A stretch of DNA of 41,230 nucleotides, taken from contig NZ_JANWVH010000016.1 of the NCBI RefSeq assembly GCF_025056915.1, positions 1 through 41,230 on the forward strand. The letters are read 5' to 3'. This document shows positions 39,343 through 41,230 of this stretch, one piece after another. This DNA comes from Meiothermus sp. (GTDB lineage Bacteria > Deinococcota > Deinococci > Deinococcales > Thermaceae). The translations under genes and the position numbers were made by a program. Position 1 is the stretch's first letter, and every line of letters starts with the position of its first letter. The notes beneath the pieces are model-generated. The model had not been told where the DNA came from. It worked only from the letters and a program-made list of their open reading frames with translations, and made no database searches.

Positions 39343-40560
39343 CTAGTTCTTGCTCACCTTCCGGTTCAAAAAGTCCATCAGCACATACCGCCCGATGTTT
39401 CCCGGGGTGGTCAGGTAGGCCTTGCCCCGGGTAATTTGGGTCAGCTTCTTGACGAAAGCCAGGAGTTCGGGTTCCCGGGCCAGCATGAAGGTATGGATGG
39501 GAATGCCTTCCTTGCGGGCCAGGGTGGCTTCTTTGAGGGTCTCGGCCAAGATGACCGGGTCAAGGCCCCAGGCGTTTTTGTAAATCTGGCCCGAGGGCAG
39601 GGTGAGGGCGGAGGGCTTGCCGTCGGTAATCATGATGATTTGCTTCATCTCGCCGCTCATCTTGCGGAGCATCTTGCGGGCCAGCTTAAGCCCCTCGGCG
39701 GTGTTGGTGTGGTAGGGCCCGACCTGCACGGTGGGCAGCCTGCCCAGCGGCACTTCCTCAGCGCTGTCGTGGAATACCCCAAAGCGCACCTGGTCGCCGG
39801 GGTACTGGGTGCGAATCAGGTGGGCCAGGCCCAGGGCCACCCGCTTGGCCGGGGTGAAGCGGTCCTCGCCATAGAGAATCATGGAGTGGGAGCAGTCCAG
39901 CAGCACCACCGTGTTCATGGCCGCGGTGTACTCGGAAAGCTCGATGGTCAGGTCGCGTTCCTCGAGGTTGTCCAGCCCCTTCATCACCACCTGCTTGAGG
40001 GTCTCGCCGATATTGATGTTGGGCTGGTCGCCAAACTCGTAGGGCTTGGTCTCGCCGCTCGACTCCACCCCCGAGGCATAGTGGCGGGTAAGGTGGGCGC
40101 CGGGGGCGTTTTTCCCCAGCGAGCCCAGCAGGGTGCGCAGGCTTTTGAGGCCCAGAAAGTCCACCGATTTGTTGGTGAGCTCAAGGCGGGTCTCCTGCGA
40201 TTCCCCCTGAAAACCCTGCCCCGTCTCGGACGGGTCGTTGCCCGGAAGGCGGATGAAGCCCTCGTCCTGCAAGCGCTGGATGAGCTTCTGGATTTCGCGG
40301 TAGAGCCGGGTTTCCTCCTTGCGGTTGGCGAAGCGGGCCTCGCGCAACCACTCCTCGGGGATGCGGTCTTGCTCTAAGAGGGCTTGCAGGAGGGCATCGT
40401 AGAGGTCTTCGGCGGTGGGGGCGCGGCTGGGGTCGGGCTGGTAGCGGTTGTAGGGGTCGGAAAAGCCCGAGTCCATCAGGAAATCCTGAATCATGTCCAT
40501 CAGGTCGGCTCCGCTCAGGTCGTCGAAGCCGGGCTCGTATTTGGAGTATCGGACACGCAT
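39343..40560 (-). CDS. VWA-domain protein partnered with a MoxR/ChlI-type ATPase
   Basis: The 405-residue cytoplasmic protein has an N-terminal helical region ([20 protein letters not shown]) and a C-terminal von Willebrand A domain with a MIDAS motif DCSHSM (Asp222, Ser224, Ser226), a Thr in the [11 protein letters not shown] loop and [11 protein letters not shown] proteins of this type work with AAA ATPases to remodel target enzymes or insert metals. It follows the ATPase gene by 22 bases. Start ATG 40560. Confidence 0.88.
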   Translation of the reverse strand: MRVRYSKYEPGFDDLSGADLMDMIQDFLMDSGFSDPYNRYQPDPSRAPTAEDLYDALLQALLEQDRIPEEWLREARFANRKEETRLYREIQKLIQRLQDEGFIRLPGNDPSETGQGFQGESQETRLELTNKSVDFLGLKSLRTLLGSLGKNAPGAHLTRHYASGVESSGETKPYEFGDQPNINIGETLKQVVMKGLDNLEERDLTIELSEYTAAMNTVVLLDCSHSMILYGEDRFTPAKRVALGLAHLIRTQYPGDQVRFGVFHDSAEEVPLGRLPTVQVGPYHTNTAEGLKLARKMLRKMSGEMKQIIMITDGKPSALTLPSGQIYKNAWGLDPVILAETLKEATLARKEGIPIHTFMLAREPELLAFVKKLTQITRGKAYLTTPGNIGRYVLMDFLNRKVSKN

Positions 40561-40582
40561 GGGTACTCCTTGGTCGTGGGCC

Positions 40583-41230
40583 TTAGTTCCCGCTGCCCCA
40601 CCGTTCGCGCTCCCGCTCAACGGGGGCGCTGTAGCTCTCCTCGCCACGGGCAATCTTGCGGCGGCCCGCCAGGCCCTCCAAGATAAACTCCCCGGCGGCC
40701 ACCAGGGCCTCGGGGCTGGTCTGGGGTTCCAGTTTTCGGGCAGCCGCCAGCAGGCCCGGCACTTTTTCCATCTCCTTCAGTACCGTTTTGGCGCTGCCCT
40801 CGGGCAGGGTCAGGAGGTTGCCGTCGGCGAAGTACTGCACGATTTCGTCCACCGGCAGGCCTCGAGCCCGTTCGCCATAGGCCAGACCAAAGGCCTTGAG
40901 CAAGAGGTCGCGGGCCACCCGCTCGGCCCCCTGGAGTTCGCCCTCGTATTCCAGCTCAATCTTGCCGGTGATGGCCGGCAGGGCCGCATACAGGTCGAGG
41001 GGCCGGGCGACCGGGCGCTCGCCGTGGCGCAAGGCCCGCCGTTCGGCGTTGGAGGCCACCAGCTCCAGCAGGCTGATCGAAAGGCGCTGCGAGACCCCCG
41101 AGGTCTTGTCCACCCGCTTGTCCTCACGCGCCACAAAGGCCACCGCCTCCGAGGCTTCGGCCACATAGGCCGGCACGTACATGCCCTCCTCGCGGGCCAC
41201 CCAGGCTTCCTGCCGGGTGATGGCCAATCC
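40583..41230 (-). CDS. MoxR/magnesium chelatase ChlI-like AAA ATPase, C-terminal part
   Basis: The frame is open to the right window edge, so only about the last 215 residues are seen. They comprise helix-rich lid segments (VPAYVAEASEAVAFVAREDK, then RVDKTSGVSQRLSISLLELV) followed by LDLYAALPAITGKIELEYEG. The GVSQRLSI stretch resembles the sensor 2 region of ChlI-type ATPases. The nucleotide-binding Walker motifs would be outside the window. With the VWA gene it forms the common MoxR-VWA pair. Confidence 0.8.
   Translation of the reverse strand, partial: GLAITRQEAWVAREEGMYVPAYVAEASEAVAFVAREDKRVDKTSGVSQRLSISLLELVASNAERRALRHGERPVARPLDLYAALPAITGKIELEYEGELQGAERVARDLLLKAFGLAYGERARGLPVDEIVQYFADGNLLTLPEGSAKTVLKEMEKVPGLLAAARKLEPQTSPEALVAAGEFILEGLAGRRKIARGEESYSAPVERERERWGSGN

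Overview
The window looks like a chromosomal segment of a high-GC thermophile of the Deinococcota, most likely Meiothermus (Thermaceae). This is inferred from the Thermus-type TrmI and AspAT sequences, a PaaR operator that fits the Thermus thermophilus consensus, frequent GTG/TTG starts behind strong GGAGG sites, and family-level similarity. No search was run. The window breaks into sulfur-oxidation operons in the middle, housekeeping and catabolic genes on both sides, and a decayed stretch near the right end.

Left part (1-4400): the start of a PLD-nuclease-like gene, a LysR regulator with what looks like a leaderless promoter, an overlapping rpe-fba pair, and a single-haem cytochrome c with its own promoter and terminator.

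Sox operon (16686 down to 4574, minus strand): about sixteen close-packed genes, soxW-soxY-soxZ-soxA-soxX-soxB-soxX-soxA-rhodanese-DUF302-FCSD flavoprotein-soxC-soxD-Rieske-ccdA-DUF156 regulator. The SoxAX pair is present twice, in mirror order around soxB. SoxYZ would carry the sulfur, SoxAX load it, SoxB hydrolyse sulfate from it and SoxCD oxidise the sulfane sulfur. SoxW, CcdA and a divergent TlpA-like protein would supply reductant. A consensus promoter at 16719-16747 has a TACCC-TG-GGGTA palindrome between its -35 and -10. The last gene is a CsoR/CstR-family regulator whose C-H-C ligand triad is replaced by F-Y-W and which contains no Cys or His at all.

Sulfide/persulfide block (24001 down to 18716, minus strand): a sulfide:quinone oxidoreductase, a CstB-like persulfide dioxygenase-rhodanese fusion, four more rhodanese genes and a TauE/SafE exporter. 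The cstB promoter carries two copies of the same ATACCC/GGGTAT palindrome class, so the two operons are probably co-regulated. A divergent LysR gene shares its control region with sqr.

Right part (25047-41230): trmI, an orphan histidine kinase, a NAL1-like serine protease next to a small protein homologous to the protease's own N-terminal domain, aspC, a DUF402 protein, an amber-interrupted Uma2 gene, the phenylacetyl-CoA epoxidase operon paaABCD (with a tandem-domain PaaB and a PaaR operator), a lipoprotein, a Pro/Gln-repeat membrane protein, a graveyard of broken genes (M23 peptidase, P-loop ATPase, two truncated PIN toxins with their antitoxins), and a VWA protein plus MoxR/ChlI-like ATPase pair cut by the window end.

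Eight copies or part-copies of a 100-200 bp element are scattered between genes. It has CGCTCTTCACA terminal inverted repeats and an inner GTGGCCGCC/GGCGGCCAC stem, is MITE-like, and usually lies just past the 3' end of a gene.
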